Shown here: positions 52,419-64,000 of the stretch, in pieces | How positions within the stretch are numbered: the stretch's first letter is position 1 | Layout: each line of letters starts with the position of its first letter | Assembly (NCBI RefSeq): GCF_003002095.1 | Contig: NZ_PVZC01000001.1 | Coordinates: 372,001-436,000, forward strand | Length of the DNA stretch: 64,000 nt | Reading direction: 5' to 3' | Source of the DNA: Allonocardiopsis opalescens | Lineage (GTDB): Bacteria > Actinomycetota > Actinomycetes > Streptosporangiales > Streptosporangiaceae | The notes under the pieces: model-generated | Seen by the model: only the letters and a program-made list of their open reading frames with translations | Databases searched by the model: none | Told to the model about the DNA's origin: nothing | Made by a program: the position numbers and the translations under genes

Positions 52419-55400
52419 ATGGCCAACGACGACAGGCTCCGCGACTACCTCAAGCGGGCCACCGCCGACCTGCGGCAGACCCGCCAGCGGCTGCGCGAGG
52501 CGGAGGACCGGGAGCGGGAGCCCATCGCGATCGTCGCGGCCGGCTGCCGCTACCCGGGCGGGGTTGAGTCGGCGCACCAGCTGTGGGAGCTGGTCGACGC
52601 CGGCCGGGACGTGATCGGCGACTTCCCGACCGACCGGGGCTGGGACACCGACGCGCTCTACCACCCCGATCCCGGCCACCCGGGCACCACCTACGTCAAG
52701 CGCGGCGGCTTCCTGCGCGAGGCCAGCGCCTTCGACCCGGAGCTGTTCGGGATCAGCCCGCGCGAGGCCACCGCCATGGACCCGCAGCAGCGGCTGCTGC
52801 TGGAGACCGCCTGGGAGGTGTTCGAGCGGGCCCGGATGGACCCGCTGTCGCTGCGCGGCAGCCAGACCGGCGTCTTCGCCGGGGTGATGGCCCCCGACTA
52901 CGCCAACGGGCTGGTGTCGGTGCCGGAGGAGGCCGAGGGCTTCCTACTGGCCGGCACCCTGCCCGCCGTCGTCGCGGGCCGGCTGTCGTACGTGTTCGGC
53001 CTGGAGGGCCCGGCGATCGCGATCGACACCGCCTGCTCCTCCTCGCTGGTCGCCGTGCACCTGGCCGCGCAGGCGCTCCGGCGCGGCGAGTGCACCCTCG
53101 CGCTGGCCTGCGGCGTCGCCGTCATGTCCACCCCCGACGTATTCGTGGAGTTCAGCCGCCAGGGCGGCCTGGCCAAGGACGGCCGGTGCAAGTCCTTCGG
53201 GGCGGCCGCCGACGGCACCGGCTGGTCCGACGGGGTCGGGGTGCTGCTGCTGGAGCGGCTGTCGGACGCGCTGCGCAACGGCCGCGAGGTGCTGGGGGTG
53301 GTGCGCGGCTCGGCGGTCAACCAGGACGGGGCGTCCAACGGGCTGACCGCCCCCAACGGGCGCTCCCAGCAGCGCGTCATCTGGCAGGCGCTGGCCGCCG
53401 CCGGGCTCACCGCCGACCAGGTCGACGCGGTCGAGGCGCACGGCACCGGGACCACGCTGGGCGACCCGATCGAGGCGCAGGCGCTGCTGGCCACCTACGG
53501 GCGGCACCACACCGCCGAGCGGCCGCTGCGGCTGGGCTCGATCAAGTCGAACATGGGCCACAGCCAGGCGGCCGCGGGCGTGGCCGGCATCATCAAGATG
53601 ATCGAGGCGATGCGGCACGAGCGGCTGCCCCGCACCCTGCACGCCGAGGAGCCCAGCCCGGACGTGGACTGGTCCGCGGGGCACGTCCGGCTGCTCACCG
53701 AGCCGGAGCCGTGGCCGCGCGGCGAACGGCCCCGGCGGGCGGGCGTCTCCTCCTTCGGGGTGAGCGGCACCAACGCGCACGTGATCGTGGAGGAGCCGCC
53801 CGCCGCGGCGCCGCCGGCCCCGGCGGAGCCGGCCGACCCTGCCGTCCCCGCGCCGGCGCCGCCCCCGGTGTGGCCGCTGTCCGGCCGGACCCCGGCCGCG
53901 CTGCGCGCCCAGGCCGCCCGGCTGGCCGGCCACCTCGCCGAGCACCCCGGCGCGGGCGCGCTCGACGTCGGCTACGCGCTGGCCACCACCCGCGCCGCCC
54001 TGGAGCACCGCGCGGTCGTCGTGGCCGCCGACCGCGACGAGGCGCTGCGCGGGCTGCGGGCCCTGGCGGCGGGCGAGGAGTCGCCGCTGGTGGTGACGGG
54101 CGCGGCGGCGCGCGGGCGCACCGCGTTCCTGTTCACCGGCCAGGGGGCGCAGCGCACCGGGATGGGCCGGGAGCTGAGCGACGCCTTCCCCGTCTTCGCC
54201 GAGGCGCTGGACCAGGTGTGCGCGCGGCTGGACAAGCTGCTCGACCGGCCGCTGCGCGAGGTGATGTGGGCCGATCCGGCCGCGCCCGAGGCCGCGCTGC
54301 TCGACGGCACCCGGTACACCCAGGCCGCCCTGTTCGCGGTCGAGGTCGCGCTGTACCGCCTGGTGGAGGCGTGGGGGATCGTGCCGGAGTTCGTGGCCGG
54401 GCACTCCGTCGGGGAACTGGCCGCCGCGCACGTCGCGGGCGTGCTCTCCCTGGAGGACGCCTGCGCGCTGGTCGCCGCCCGGGGGCGGCTGATGGCGGCG
54501 CTGCCGGCCGGCGGCGCAATGGCCTCGGTGCGGGCGGGCGAGGACGAGGTGCGCGAGCTGCTGGCGGCGGAGCCGGAGGCGGCGATCGCCGCCGTCAACG
54601 GGCCCGGGACCGTGGTGGTCTCGGGCGCCGAGGCCGCCGTCGAGCGCGTCGCCGCCCGGCTCGCCGAGGCCGGGCGCCGGGTCAAGCGCCTGGCGGTCAG
54701 CCACGCCTTCCACTCGCCGCTGATGGATCCGATGCTGGCCGAGTTCGAGCGGGCCGTCAGCGGCCTGGAGTTCCGGGCGCCGCGCATCCCGCTGGTGTCC
54801 AACCTGACCGGGAGCGCGGCCACCGCCGAGCAGCTGGCCGACCCGGCCCACTGGGTCCGGCACGTCCGCGAGACGGTCCGCTTCCACGACGGCGTCCGGT
54901 ACCTGGAAGGGCAGGGCGTACGGCGCTTCGTCGAGATCGGCCCCGACGGGGTGCTGTCCGCACTGGTGCGCGAGATCCTGCCCGGCGGCGCCTCCGAGGA
55001 GGCGGCGGTGACGGCGACGCTGCGCCGGGACCGCCCGGAGGCGGCCGCCCTGCTCGGCGCGGTGGCGCGCTTGCACGTCCACGGGCTCTCCCCGGACTGG
55101 GCGGCGCTGTACGCGGGCACCGGCGCCGAGGCGGTCGACCTGCCCACCTACGCCTTCCAGCGCCGCCGCTTCTGGCTCGGCGACCGCGCCGCCCGCTCGG
55201 CCGGCGGCGAGCCGGGCGCCGCCGACCCGGCTGCGGACTCCTTCTGGAAGTCGGTGCGGAGCGGCGACGCGGCCGCCCTCGCCGCCGAACTGGAGCTCGC
55301 CCCCGACGACGTCGAGCGGGTGCTGCCCGGGCTGTCGGCCTGGTACCGGCGGCGCAGCACCGAGCGGCAGGTGGACGGCTGGCGGTACCGGGTCCGCTGG

Positions 55401-57338
55401 GAACCGGTTGCCGAACCCGGCGGCGGCGCGCCGGGCGGCACCTGGTGGCTCGCGGTGCCCGCCGGATCCGAGGCGTCCGAGCAGGCCGCCGCCGCGAGCG
55501 CGGCGCTCGCCCGGCGCGGCGCCGAGGTGGTCGCCGTCGAGGCGGACGGCGCCGGCCGGGACGCGCTCGCCGCGCGGCTGCGCGCCCTCGGCCCGGCCCC
55601 CGACGGCGTGCTCTCCCTGCTCGCGCTGGACGGCCGCCCCGACCAGGAGCACCCGGAGCTGACCCGGGGCACGGCCGGGACCGTCACCCTGGTGCAGGCG
55701 CTGGGCGACGCGGGCGTCACCGCCCCGCTGTGGTGCGCCACCGCCGGCGCGGTGGCGGTCGGCGGCGACGCCGAGCCGACCCGCCCCGGGCAGGCGCCGG
55801 TGTGGGGCATGGGCGTGGTCCTGGGCCTGGACCACCCCGACGCCTGGGGTGGCCTGGTCGACCTCCCCGAGGTGTTCGACGAGCGGGCGGCCGACCTGCT
55901 GGCGGCCGTGCTGGCCGGCGGCGCGGGCGGCGAGGACCAGCTGGCGATCCGGCCCGGCGGGCTCTTCGCCCGCCGCATGGCGCGGGCGCCCCGGCCGGAG
56001 TCCGCCGCCCGGCCCGCTTGGCGGCCGCGGGGCACCGTGCTGGTCACCGGCGGCACCGGCGGGCTCGGCGCGCATGTGGCGCGCTGGCTGGCGGCCGCCG
56101 GCGCCGAACACCTGGTGCTGGCCGGCCGGCGCGGCCCCGAGGCGCCGGGAGCGGCCGAACTGGAGGCCGAGCTGGCGGCGATGGGCGTGCCCACCACCAT
56201 CGCGGCCTGCGACGTCTCCGACCGGGAGGCGCTGGCCCGGCTGATCGCCTCCGTCCCCGGCGAGCACCCGCTGACCGCCGTCGTGCACGCCGCGGGCGTG
56301 ATGCACGCCGCCGCCCCGCTGGCCGAGCACAGCCTGGCCGAGGTCGCCGAGATCGTCCGCGCCAAGGCCGCCGGCGCGGCACACCTGGACGAGATCCTGG
56401 CCGGCCGGCCGCTGGACGCCTTCGTGCTGTTCTCCTCCGGCGCCGCCGTGTGGGGCACCGCCGGGCAGAGCGCCTATGCGGCGGCCAACGCCTACCTGGA
56501 CGCGCTCGCCCACCGCAGGCGGGCGCGCGGCGAGGCGGCGACCGCGATCGCCTGGGGCGCCTGGAGCGACGGAATGGGCGACGAGGAGGGCCGCGCCTAC
56601 CTGCGGCGCCTCGGCATGCGCCCGCTCGACCCGGCACCGGCGCTGGCAGCGCTCCAGCAGGCGCTCGACGGCGGCGAATCCCACCTGGTGGTGGCCGACA
56701 TCGACTGGGCCGCCTTCGCGCCCGCCTACGCGCTCGCCCGCCCCCGGCCGCTGCTGGACGCGGTGCCCGAGGCGCGCGCCGCCCTGGACCGGCAGGACGG
56801 CGGCGGGGACGCCCCCGAGGCGGCGGCGCTGGCGGCCCGGCTGGCAGCGATGGGCCCGGCCGAGCAGGGCCGCACCCTGCTGAACCTGGTCCGGCGGCAC
56901 GCGGCCGCGGTCCTCGGCCACGAGGGCGCCGCCGCGGTCGAGCCCAAACGCGCCTTCCAGGACCTCGGCTTCGACTCCATCACCGCCGTGGAGTTCCGCA
57001 ACCGGCTCGGCGCCGCGACCGGCCTGCGGCTGCCGGCCACCCTGGCCTTCGACTACGCCAGTCCGCTCGCCCTCGCCGAGCACATGCGGGCGGAGCTGTG
57101 CGGCGGCGAGGCGGCGGCCGAACCGGTGCTGGCCGAACTCGACCGGCTGGAGGCGGCCGTTGCCGACCTGCCCGCGGCGGAGATCGAGCGGACCCGCGTC
57201 ACCGCGCGGCTGCGCGCGCTGCTGGACCGGCTGGAGGCGGCGGGCGCCGCCGAGGGCGCCGGCGTGGCCGGGGCGCTCAAGGACGCCGGCGTGGACGAGG
57301 TCCTCGCCTTCATCGACAAGGAGTTCGGCGGTGCCTGA
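52419..57338 (+). CDS. Single-module type I PKS KS-AT-KR-ACP
   Basis: 1639 residues, ATG at 52419; an in-frame GTG three codons upstream is the only close alternative. Docking helix 1-33; KS Cys206; AT Ser663 in GHSVGE with HAFHS near 762 (malonyl). There is no DH. A KR linker ([31 protein letters not shown]) leads to GGTGGLG near 1211 and catalytic Tyr1353. A Trp eight residues before that Tyr and the lack of LDD mark an A-type KR, so an L-configured beta-hydroxyl should survive. ACP Ser1520, then a C-terminal docking region ending [14 protein letters not shown]. It probably shares the transcript of the four-module gene. The retained hydroxyl is one candidate site for the sugar. Confidence 0.94.
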   Translation: MANDDRLRDYLKRATADLRQTRQRLREAEDREREPIAIVAAGCRYPGGVESAHQLWELVDAGRDVIGDFPTDRGWDTDALYHPDPGHPGTTYVKRGGFLREASAFDPELFGISPREATAMDPQQRLLLETAWEVFERARMDPLSLRGSQTGVFAGVMAPDYANGLVSVPEEAEGFLLAGTLPAVVAGRLSYVFGLEGPAIAIDTACSSSLVAVHLAAQALRRGECTLALACGVAVMSTPDVFVEFSRQGGLAKDGRCKSFGAAADGTGWSDGVGVLLLERLSDALRNGREVLGVVRGSAVNQDGASNGLTAPNGRSQQRVIWQALAAAGLTADQVDAVEAHGTGTTLGDPIEAQALLATYGRHHTAERPLRLGSIKSNMGHSQAAAGVAGIIKMIEAMRHERLPRTLHAEEPSPDVDWSAGHVRLLTEPEPWPRGERPRRAGVSSFGVSGTNAHVIVEEPPAAAPPAPAEPADPAVPAPAPPPVWPLSGRTPAALRAQAARLAGHLAEHPGAGALDVGYALATTRAALEHRAVVVAADRDEALRGLRALAAGEESPLVVTGAAARGRTAFLFTGQGAQRTGMGRELSDAFPVFAEALDQVCARLDKLLDRPLREVMWADPAAPEAALLDGTRYTQAALFAVEVALYRLVEAWGIVPEFVAGHSVGELAAAHVAGVLSLEDACALVAARGRLMAALPAGGAMASVRAGEDEVRELLAAEPEAAIAAVNGPGTVVVSGAEAAVERVAARLAEAGRRVKRLAVSHAFHSPLMDPMLAEFERAVSGLEFRAPRIPLVSNLTGSAATAEQLADPAHWVRHVRETVRFHDGVRYLEGQGVRRFVEIGPDGVLSALVREILPGGASEEAAVTATLRRDRPEAAALLGAVARLHVHGLSPDWAALYAGTGAEAVDLPTYAFQRRRFWLGDRAARSAGGEPGAADPAADSFWKSVRSGDAAALAAELELAPDDVERVLPGLSAWYRRRSTERQVDGWRYRVRWEPVAEPGGGAPGGTWWLAVPAGSEASEQAAAASAALARRGAEVVAVEADGAGRDALAARLRALGPAPDGVLSLLALDGRPDQEHPELTRGTAGTVTLVQALGDAGVTAPLWCATAGAVAVGGDAEPTRPGQAPVWGMGVVLGLDHPDAWGGLVDLPEVFDERAADLLAAVLAGGAGGEDQLAIRPGGLFARRMARAPRPESAARPAWRPRGTVLVTGGTGGLGAHVARWLAAAGAEHLVLAGRRGPEAPGAAELEAELAAMGVPTTIAACDVSDREALARLIASVPGEHPLTAVVHAAGVMHAAAPLAEHSLAEVAEIVRAKAAGAAHLDEILAGRPLDAFVLFSSGAAVWGTAGQSAYAAANAYLDALAHRRRARGEAATAIAWGAWSDGMGDEEGRAYLRRLGMRPLDPAPALAALQQALDGGESHLVVADIDWAAFAPAYALARPRPLLDAVPEARAALDRQDGGGDAPEAAALAARLAAMGPAEQGRTLLNLVRRHAAAVLGHEGAAAVEPKRAFQDLGFDSITAVEFRNRLGAATGLRLPATLAFDYASPLALAEHMRAELCGGEAAAEPVLAELDRLEAAVADLPAAEIERTRVTARLRALLDRLEAAGAAEGAGVAGALKDAGVDEVLAFIDKEFGGA

Positions 57339-57370
57339 GGGCGCGGCCCCACCCGCCCGGCGCCCGCCGC

Positions 57371-57417
57371 TAGGGGAGCGGTTAGGGGTTGCCCGGGCGG
57401 GCCGGCGGCTGGCATCT
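57371..57417 (+). promoter_or_regulatory. TAGGGG repeat promoter, second epimerase gene
   Basis: TAGGGG at 57371-57376 and TAGGGGT at 57383-57389, offset 12 bp, then 22 bp and GCATCT (57412-57417), a poor -10. It lies 33 bp after the stop of the preceding PKS; the leader would be about 165 nt. Confidence 0.5.
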
Positions 57418-57586
57418 TCGGCTACTGGCGTCTTCTTCGCCACTGAAAAGCGGTCGCCGGGAAGTGTGACGCGAAAGTCCCGGCACTGTGGAGCGACACG
57501 TTTTCGAATGGCATTGCGAAACGGATCCGGCGCCATTTGTTCGAGGCGGCGGAAGGTCGGCCGACATGGATGGGGAGAACACCGTC

Positions 57587-58195
57587 ATGCGGGTTCGGCA
57601 GCTTGGACTTGATGGCTCCTACGTCTTCGAACCGAAGGTCTTCCCCGACGACCGCGGCCTGTTCCTCGAGGTGTTCAGCCAGCCCGCGTTCCGCGAGGCG
57701 CTGGGCCATCCGCTCGACGTCGCCCAGGTGAACTGCTCCACCTCGCGGCGCGGCACGATCCGCGGCATCCACGCCGTCGCCCTGCCGGGCCAGGCGCGCT
57801 ACGCCACCTGCGTGAGCGGGGCCATCGTCGACATCGTGGTCGACGTCCGGCTCGGCTCGCCGACCTTCGGCCGGTACGAGCCCGTCGAACTGACCGAGGA
57901 CAACCGGCACGTGCTCTACATGGGCGAGGGAGTGGCGCACGGCTTCGCCCCGCTGACCGACGAGGCGACCGTCGTCTACCTGTGCTCCAACACCTGGAAC
58001 CGCGACACCGAGATCAGGGTGCACCCGCTCGACCCCGAACTGGCGCTGCCCTGGCCCGACGCCGAGCCCATCCTCTCCGCCGAGGACCGCGCCGCGCCGT
58101 CGCTGCGCGAGGCCGAGCGGCTGGGCACCCTCCCCGACTACGCCGCCTGCCAGGCGCGCTACGCCGAACTGCGCGCGTCGGCCGCGGCCGGGTAG
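57587..58195 (+). CDS. dTDP-4-keto-6-deoxyhexose 3,5-epimerase (RmlC family)
   Basis: 202 residues, ATG 57587 with GGGGAGAA about nine bases upstream; earlier in-frame ATGs would add a tail unlike the family. It keeps IRGIHAV (first His), the HGF motif with His118 in [20 protein letters not shown] with the active-site aromatic region, and [23 protein letters not shown]. This family epimerises C3 and/or C5 of a 4-keto sugar. It is a paralogue of the gene at 25242-25871 but retains the histidine that copy lacks. It is isolated from the other sugar genes, alone between two PKS genes with its own promoter. Confidence 0.88.
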   Translation: MRVRQLGLDGSYVFEPKVFPDDRGLFLEVFSQPAFREALGHPLDVAQVNCSTSRRGTIRGIHAVALPGQARYATCVSGAIVDIVVDVRLGSPTFGRYEPVELTEDNRHVLYMGEGVAHGFAPLTDEATVVYLCSNTWNRDTEIRVHPLDPELALPWPDAEPILSAEDRAAPSLREAERLGTLPDYAACQARYAELRASAAAG

Positions 58196-58222
58196 CCGGC
58201 CCGCCCGCGCCGCCCCGGTCCG

Positions 58223-58240
58223 CCCGGGCCGCGGCCCGGG
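58223..58240 (+). terminator. GC palindrome after the epimerase gene
   Basis: Perfect 18-bp palindrome of G and C only, 27 bp beyond the stop codon, with partly complementary GCCCC and GGGGC flanks that can lengthen the stem. No U tract. Confidence 0.4.
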
Positions 58241-58312
58241 GCGGGGCGGCCGCGCCCGGCCCGCGGCCGCGCCCGGCCGCGGCCCCGCCGTGCGCCGAAG
58301 GGGAAAACCGGC

Positions 58313-58369
58313 TAGGGGACACCTCGGGGGCGTTAGGGGTTGGCCGTGGCCATTAAGCCTCAGTAATGT
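58313..58369 (+). promoter_or_regulatory. Triple TAGGGG repeat promoter, rightmost PKS gene
   Basis: TAGGGG 58313-58318, TCGGGG 58324-58329 and TAGGGGT 58334-58340 are offset by 11 and 10 bp, followed after 23 bp by TAATGT (58364-58369). This is the most extended member of the motif set. Confidence 0.6.
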
Positions 58370-58505
58370 GCGCAAAGGTATCTTGGGTGTCAATTGTCTG
58401 CATCCGGTCCTTGCCGTTATCGCCGTCATTGCCGCTCTGAAGTCTCTCGCCAATTGCCTCGCATTGGCGTGTCCTGGAATTGTGATTTCGTCAGTGGGGT
58501 GCCAG

Positions 58506-61500
58506 GTGGGGAACAGCGAAGAGAAGATCCTCGACTACCTCAAGCGCGTCACCGCCGATCTGCACCAGACCAGGCAGCGGCTGCGGGAGGTCGAGGACCG
58601 CGAGCGCGAGCCGGTCGCGATCGTGGGGATGGCCTGCCGCTACCCCGGCGGAGTGGCCGGCCCCGAGGACCTGTGGCGGCTGGTGGCCGAGGGCCGCGAG
58701 GGGATCAGCGAGTTCCCGGCCGACCGGGGCTGGGACCTGGAGCGGCTGCACGACCCCGACCCGGAGCGCTCCGGCGGCTCCCACACCCGCTTCGGCGGCT
58801 TCCTGCACGAGGCGCCGGAGTTCGACGCCGACTTCTTCGGGATCAGCCCGCGCGAGGCGCTGGCCATGGACCCGCACCAGCGCCTCGTGCTGGAGACCTC
58901 CTGGGAGGCATTCGAGCGGGCCGGCATCCCCGCCGACTCCCTGCGCGGCGCACCGGTCGGCGTCTTCGTCGGCGCCGGCAACCAGGACTACCTGGACCTG
59001 GTCCCCGCCGTGCCCGAGGAGATCGAGGCGCACCTGGGCACCGGCGCGCTCGGGGCGGTGATCTCCGGGCGGGTGTCCTACACCCTCGGCCTCGAAGGCC
59101 CCGCGGTCACCGTGGACACGGCCTGCTCGTCCTCCCTGGTCGCCCTGCACCTGGCGGTGCAGGCCCTGCGCGATGACGCCTGCACCCTGGCGCTGGCCGG
59201 CGGCGTCGCGGTCATGGCCACCCCCACCACCTTCACCTCCTTCAGCCGGCAGAGCGGCCTGGCCCGGGACGGCCGGTGCAAGTCCTTCGCGGACGCGGCC
59301 GACGGGACCGGCTGGTCCGAGGGTGTGGGGATGCTGGTGCTGGAGCGCTTGTCGGACGCGCGCCGCAACGGGCACCAGGTGCTGGCGGTGGTGCGGGGTT
59401 CGGCCGTCAATCAGGACGGGGCGTCCAACGGGCTGACCGCGCCCAACGGGCCCTCGCAGCAGCGGGTGATCCGCCAGGCGCTCGCGGCGGCGGGCGTGGT
59501 GCCGTCTAGCGTGGACGTGGTGGAGGCGCACGGGACCGGCACCACGCTGGGGGACCCGATCGAGGCCCAGGCGCTGATCGCCACCTACGGCCAGGAGCGG
59601 CCCGACGACCGCCCGCTGTACCTGGGTTCGCTGAAGTCCAATATCGGGCACGCCCAGGCGGCGGCGGGCGTCGCGGGCGTGATCAAGATGGTGCAGGCCA
59701 TCCGGAACGGGCTGATGCCCGGCACCCTGCACGTGGACGCGCCGTCCTCGCAGGTCGACTGGTCGGCGGGCGCCGTTGAGCTGCTGACCGAGCCGCGCCC
59801 GTGGGAGGCGGACGGCCGCCCCCGGCGGGCGGGAGTCTCGTCCTTCGGCATCAGCGGCACCAACGCGCACGTCATCATCGAGCAGGCACCGGCCGAGAAA
59901 GCGGCCGACGGAACGGACGACGGTTCGGACGCAGCGGCGGCCGCCGAGGCGCCGGCGCCGCCGCTGCTGCCGGTGGTGGTGTCGGGCCGGGGCGAGCGCG
60001 GGCTGGCCGCCCAGGCCGGACGGCTGGCCGACTTCGTCGCCGAGCACGGCGACCTGGCGCTGCCCGACCTGGCGGCCGCCCTGGTCGGCACCCGCTCGGC
60101 GCTGGACCACCGGGCCGTGGTGCTGGCCGCCGACCGCGCCGAGGCTCTGGACGGGCTGCGCGCGCTGGCCGCCGGGGAAGCGCATCCGAAGCTGGTGCGG
60201 GGGGCGGCGCGCGAGGGCGGGCTGGCCGTCGTCTTCTCGGGCCAGGGTTCGCAGCGGCCCGGGATGGGGCGCGAGCTGCACGCCGCCTTCCCGGTGTTCG
60301 CGGCCGCCTTCGACGCGGCGTGCGCACATCTGGACGCGCACCTCGCCGAGCCGCTGGCTGAGGCGGGGGCCGCGTCGCTGCGCGAGGTGCTGTGGGGGGA
60401 GCCCGAGAGCGAGCGGGCCGGGCTGCTGGACCGGACGGTGTTCACCCAGGCGGGGCTGTTCGCCTTCGAGGTGGCGCTGTTCCGGCTGCTGGAGTCCTGG
60501 GGCGTCGTGCCCGATTTCGTGGCCGGGCACTCCATCGGGGAGATCAGCGCGGCGCACGTCGCGGGCGTGCTCTCCCTGGCCGACGCGTGCGCCCTGGTGG
60601 CGGCGCGCGGCCGCCTGATGCAGGCGCTCCCGGACGGCGGGGTGATGGTGGCGGTGCAGGCCGCCGAGGACACCGTGCTGCCCTTCCTGGCCGGCGCCGA
60701 GGACCGGGTGGGGATCGCGGCCGTGAACGGCCCGGCCTCGGTCGTGGTCTCCGGTGACCGCGGGGCCGTGGCCGGGATCGCCGCCCGGTTGGCCGAGTCG
60801 GGGCACAAGACGCGGCCGCTGCGGGTCTCGCACGCCTTCCACTCGCCGCTGATGGACCCGATGCTGGCCGACTTCGAAGCGGCGATCGCGAACCTGTCCT
60901 TCCAGGCCCCACGCGTTCCCGTGGTGTCCAACGTGACCGGTGCCCTGGCCGGGGACGAGATCGCCACCCCCGGCTACTGGGTGCGGCACGTGCGCGCCGC
61001 GGTCCGCTTCGCGGACGGCGTGCGCGCCCTGCATGCCGAGGAGGTGCGGGTCTTCCTGGAGATCGGCCCGGACAGCGTGCTCGCCTCCCCGGTGCTGGAG
61101 ACCCTGGGCGAGGCGGCCGCCCAGGCCGCGGTGGTCCCGGCCGCCCGCCGCGACCGGGGCGAGGCCGAAGCGCTGCTCGCGGGCGCGGGCGCGCTCTACT
61201 GCGCCGGCGCGCCCCTGGACTGGGCGGCGCCGCTGCCCCCCGGCACCCGGCGGGTGGAGCTGCCCACCTACGCCTTCCAGCGGCGGCGCTACTGGCTCGA
61301 CGCGGCGGGCGCCGCGTCCGGCAGCGGAGACGTCGCCTCCGCCGGCCTGCGCGCCGCCGAGCACCCGCTGCTCGGCGCGGTCGTCGCCTCGCCGGGCTCG
61401 GACGGCGTGGTGCTGACCGGCCGACTCTCGCTGGACACGCACCCCTGGCTGGCCGATCACCGGATGCTGGACACCGTGCTGCTCCCGGGCGCCGCGCTGG

Positions 61501-64000
61501 TGGAGCTGGCGGTCCGGGCCGGCGACGAGGCGGGCTGCGCCGCCCTGGCGGAGCTGGCGGTGGAGGCGCCGCTGGTGCTGGAGCCGGGCGCCCGCCGCGC
61601 CGTGCAGGTCGTGGTCGGGGCCGCCGACGCCGACGGGCGGCGCACGGTCGAGATCCATTCGCACGCCGCCGGCGCGGCCGCCGACGCCCCCTGGGTCCGG
61701 CACGCCGCCGGCGTACTGGCTCCGGCGCTGAGCGCCCCGGCCGACCCCGCCGACCTGGCGGCCTGGCCGCCGCCCGGCGCGCAGCCGATGGCCCTGGACG
61801 GCGGCTACCGGCGGCTGGCCGAACGGGGGGCGGCCTACGGCCCGGCCTTCCAGGGGCTCCGCGCCGCCTGGCGCCGCGGCGACGAGGTCTTCGCCGAAGT
61901 GGCGCTCCCGGACGGGCCCGCCGCCGGCGCCCGCGACTTCGGGCTCCATCCCGCCCTGCTCGACGCCGCCCTGCACGCGGCCGCCCTGGCCGAGCCCGGC
62001 GGCCCGCTCATCCCGGCCGCCTGGTCGGGCGTCGCCCTGCACGCCGAGGGCGCGGACCGGCTGCGCGTCCGCATCGCCCCGGCCGGGGCGTCGGGGCTCG
62101 CGATCGAGGCGGCCGACGCGTCCGGCGCGCCGGTGCTGTCGATCGGCTCGCTGGAGCGGGAACCGGTCACGGCGGAGCTGCTGCGCACCGCGCGGCACGG
62201 GGAGCACGAGTCGCTGTTCCGCGTCGTCTGGGCGCCGCTGCCCGGCGCCCGGCACCAGGCACCCGAGCGGCCGGCCGTGCTCGGCGACGGCCTGCCCGAG
62301 CTGGACCGGCTGCCCGGCGCGAGCCGCCACTCCGGCCTCGCCGCGCTCGGCGCCGCCCTGAACGCGGGCGCGCCGGTGCCGGACGTGGTGGTGCTGCCGT
62401 GCCCCGCCGCTGAGGGCGGTGACACGGCAGCACAGGCCCACGCGGCCGCGCGGGAGGTGCTCGCGGTGCTGCGCGCCTGGCCCGCCGATCCCCGGCTCGC
62501 CGCCGCCCGGCTGGCCGTGGTGACGCACGGCGCGGTGGAAGCGGTCCCGGGCGAGGGCGTCGCGGACCTGGCGGCCGCGCCGGTGTGGGGCCTGGTGCGG
62601 TCCGCGCAGGCCGAGAACCCGGGCAGGCTCGCCCTGGTCGACCTCGCCGCGTCCGGGGCCGCGGCGCTGCCGGCCGCGCTCGGCTCGGCCGAACCGCAGC
62701 TCGCCGTGCGGGGCGGGGAGCTGCTGGCCCCGCGCCTGGCGCGGGTGCCGGTAGAGCCGGCCGCCCCCGGCCCCCGGATCGACCCGGCGGGAACCGTGCT
62801 GATCACCGGCGGGACGGGCGGCCTCGGCGCCCAGGTCGCCCGGCACCTGGCGGCCGCGCACGGCGTGCGCCGGCTGCTGCTGGTCGGCAGGCGCGGCCCG
62901 GCCGCCCCCGGAGCGGCCGAGCTGGTGGCCGAGCTGGCCGCCCTGGGCGCCACCGCCCGCGTCGCCGCCTGCGACGTCTCCGACCGGCGGCGGCTGCGGG
63001 AGCTGCTGGCCGAGGTCCCGGCCGAGGCGCCGCTGACCGGCGTGGTCCACACCGCCGGTGTGCTCGACGACGGGCTCGTCTCCTCGCTGACCCCCGAGCG
63101 GCTGGCCGGCGTCCTCACCCCGAAGGTCGACGCGGCCTGGAACCTGCACGAGCTGACCCGGGACCTGGACCTCTCGCTGTTCGCGATGTTCTCCGCGATG
63201 GCCGGCGTGCTCGGCGGCGCGGGCCAGGGCAACTACGCCGCCGCCAACACCTTCCTGGACGCCCTCGCCCAGCACCGGCGCGCGGCCGGGCTCCCGGCCC
63301 ACTCGCTGGCCTGGGGGCTGTGGGGCGAGCGCACCGGCCTCACCGCGCACCTGTCCGACGCCGACATCGCGCGCATGGCGCGCGGCGGCATCCTCGGCCT
63401 GCCGGCCGCCGAGGGCATGGCCCTGTTCGACGCCGCCCTCGCCCGCCCCGAGCCGCTGCTGGTGCCGGCCCGCCTGGACCTGTCCGTGCTGCGGCGCGCC
63501 CCGGCCGAGGAGCTGCCCCCGCTGCTGCGCGGCCTGGTGGGCCGGCCGGCCCGGCGCGCCGCGGCCGGCGGCGCGGACGACGGGCGCGGCGGCCCGCTCG
63601 CCGACCGGCTGGCCGGACTGGGCGAGCACGAGCGCGGACAGGCCGTACTCGAACTGGTGCGCGCCCAGGTGGCTGCCGTCCTGGGCCACCCGGACGCCGG
63701 CGCCGTCGAGCCGGACCGGGCCTTCCAGGACCTCGGCTTCACCTCGCTCACCGCCGTCGAACTGCGCAACGCGCTGAACGCCGCCACCGGGCTGCGGCTG
63801 CCCGCCACGCTGGTCTTCGACCACCCCACCCCGGCCGCCCTCGCCGAACTGCTGCTCGGCGCGGTCGCCGGCACCGCCGGGGCGGCCGCGGCCGCCCCCG
63901 TCGCGGTCCGGCACGACGGCGACCCGATCGCGATCGTCGGGATGGCCTGCCGGTATCCGGGCGGGGTGGCGAGCCCCGAGGACCTGTGGCGGCTGGTGGC
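58506..64000 (+). CDS. Multimodular type I PKS, first module KS-AT-DH-KR-ACP plus start of next KS; 3' end beyond window
   Basis: About 1831 residues visible. GTG 58506 is chosen because it gives the same docking helix ([12 protein letters not shown]) as the other PKS genes; an in-frame GTG at 58494 is possible. KS Cys207; AT Ser676 in GHSIGE with HAFHS near 776 (malonyl); DH His985 in [10 protein letters not shown] (Asp in place of the usual Gly), YGPAF and [12 protein letters not shown] with GGTGGLG near 1436, LDD (B-type) and Tyr1577, but Ala1564 where the catalytic Ser belongs; ACP Ser1747 in GFTSLTA. A second KS begins near residue 1808 and is cut by the window edge. Expected beta group is an alkene if the KR still works, otherwise a ketone. 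Confidence 0.93.
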   Translation, partial: MGNSEEKILDYLKRVTADLHQTRQRLREVEDREREPVAIVGMACRYPGGVAGPEDLWRLVAEGREGISEFPADRGWDLERLHDPDPERSGGSHTRFGGFLHEAPEFDADFFGISPREALAMDPHQRLVLETSWEAFERAGIPADSLRGAPVGVFVGAGNQDYLDLVPAVPEEIEAHLGTGALGAVISGRVSYTLGLEGPAVTVDTACSSSLVALHLAVQALRDDACTLALAGGVAVMATPTTFTSFSRQSGLARDGRCKSFADAADGTGWSEGVGMLVLERLSDARRNGHQVLAVVRGSAVNQDGASNGLTAPNGPSQQRVIRQALAAAGVVPSSVDVVEAHGTGTTLGDPIEAQALIATYGQERPDDRPLYLGSLKSNIGHAQAAAGVAGVIKMVQAIRNGLMPGTLHVDAPSSQVDWSAGAVELLTEPRPWEADGRPRRAGVSSFGISGTNAHVIIEQAPAEKAADGTDDGSDAAAAAEAPAPPLLPVVVSGRGERGLAAQAGRLADFVAEHGDLALPDLAAALVGTRSALDHRAVVLAADRAEALDGLRALAAGEAHPKLVRGAAREGGLAVVFSGQGSQRPGMGRELHAAFPVFAAAFDAACAHLDAHLAEPLAEAGAASLREVLWGEPESERAGLLDRTVFTQAGLFAFEVALFRLLESWGVVPDFVAGHSIGEISAAHVAGVLSLADACALVAARGRLMQALPDGGVMVAVQAAEDTVLPFLAGAEDRVGIAAVNGPASVVVSGDRGAVAGIAARLAESGHKTRPLRVSHAFHSPLMDPMLADFEAAIANLSFQAPRVPVVSNVTGALAGDEIATPGYWVRHVRAAVRFADGVRALHAEEVRVFLEIGPDSVLASPVLETLGEAAAQAAVVPAARRDRGEAEALLAGAGALYCAGAPLDWAAPLPPGTRRVELPTYAFQRRRYWLDAAGAASGSGDVASAGLRAAEHPLLGAVVASPGSDGVVLTGRLSLDTHPWLADHRMLDTVLLPGAALVELAVRAGDEAGCAALAELAVEAPLVLEPGARRAVQVVVGAADADGRRTVEIHSHAAGAAADAPWVRHAAGVLAPALSAPADPADLAAWPPPGAQPMALDGGYRRLAERGAAYGPAFQGLRAAWRRGDEVFAEVALPDGPAAGARDFGLHPALLDAALHAAALAEPGGPLIPAAWSGVALHAEGADRLRVRIAPAGASGLAIEAADASGAPVLSIGSLEREPVTAELLRTARHGEHESLFRVVWAPLPGARHQAPERPAVLGDGLPELDRLPGASRHSGLAALGAALNAGAPVPDVVVLPCPAAEGGDTAAQAHAAAREVLAVLRAWPADPRLAAARLAVVTHGAVEAVPGEGVADLAAAPVWGLVRSAQAENPGRLALVDLAASGAAALPAALGSAEPQLAVRGGELLAPRLARVPVEPAAPGPRIDPAGTVLITGGTGGLGAQVARHLAAAHGVRRLLLVGRRGPAAPGAAELVAELAALGATARVAACDVSDRRRLRELLAEVPAEAPLTGVVHTAGVLDDGLVSSLTPERLAGVLTPKVDAAWNLHELTRDLDLSLFAMFSAMAGVLGGAGQGNYAAANTFLDALAQHRRAAGLPAHSLAWGLWGERTGLTAHLSDADIARMARGGILGLPAAEGMALFDAALARPEPLLVPARLDLSVLRRAPAEELPPLLRGLVGRPARRAAAGGADDGRGGPLADRLAGLGEHERGQAVLELVRAQVAAVLGHPDAGAVEPDRAFQDLGFTSLTAVELRNALNAATGLRLPATLVFDHPTPAALAELLLGAVAGTAGAAAAAPVAVRHDGDPIAIVGMACRYPGGVASPEDLWRLV

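Larger units (their letters stand above)
58196..58505. other. Intergenic region: terminator palindrome and PKS promoter
   Basis: 310 bp. The left third is almost pure G and C and carries a perfect 18-bp palindrome (58223-58240). The middle carries the triple-repeat promoter at 58313-58369. The leader from about 58375 to the GTG at 58506 is AT-richer and has no reading frame of note. Confidence 0.5.

Noticed and set aside
58223-58240. Regulatory operator at the GC palindrome
   Set aside because: Composed only of G and C directly after a stop codon; a terminator-type hairpin is the simpler reading.

Overview
The window (well over 70% G+C by eye, GTG starts common, translationally coupled genes, a complete conservon) reads as an actinomycete chromosome, most likely Streptomyces or a close relative. 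Almost all of it is one large modular type I polyketide synthase (PKS) region. I see no tRNA, rRNA, CRISPR array or insertion sequence.

Layout. (1) 1-15081, minus strand: three PKS genes read leftward. The first carries a loading module (AT-ACP) plus one DH-KR extension module. The second is a bare KS-AT-ACP module. The third is cut by the window edge inside its KR. (2) 15637-19982, minus strand: conservon cvnA-B-C-D followed by a styrene/indole-monooxygenase-type flavoprotein. (3) 20712-25871: deoxyaminosugar genes. On the plus strand lie a P450-like glycosyltransferase partner, the glycosyltransferase and an N-methyltransferase. Converging on the minus strand are a 3,5-epimerase-like gene and a sugar aminotransferase. 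(4) 26220-32116: a beta-amino-acid starter cassette resembling the vicenistatin-type macrolactam set. It has a proline-iminopeptidase-like amidohydrolase, glutamate mutase S and E subunits, a VinK-type acyltransferase, a free carrier protein and a free adenylation enzyme. (5) 32395-57338, plus strand: a four-module PKS of 6647 aa and a one-module PKS. (6) 57587-58195: a second 3,5-epimerase-like gene. (7) 58506 to the right edge: another multimodular PKS, truncated.

Working model (inference): glutamate is rearranged to 3-methylaspartate. That is activated onto the free carrier protein, decarboxylated and capped by enzymes not all in this window, then moved by the VinK-type acyltransferase onto a PKS loading carrier. 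After extension the amidohydrolase frees the amine so that a macrolactam can close, and an N-methylated aminosugar is attached. Still missing here are a thioesterase, the PLP decarboxylase, a second adenylation enzyme, the core NDP-sugar genes and a pathway regulator, so the cluster probably extends past both edges.

The most striking non-coding signal is a repeated promoter architecture. Directly repeated TAGGGG blocks about one helical turn apart end in TAGGGGT, followed 22-23 bp later by a candidate -10 box. It lies upstream of seven transcription units between 20.6 and 58.4 kb and appears absent from the left PKS arm and the conservon. Several PKS domains also show specific active-site losses that bear on the product structure.
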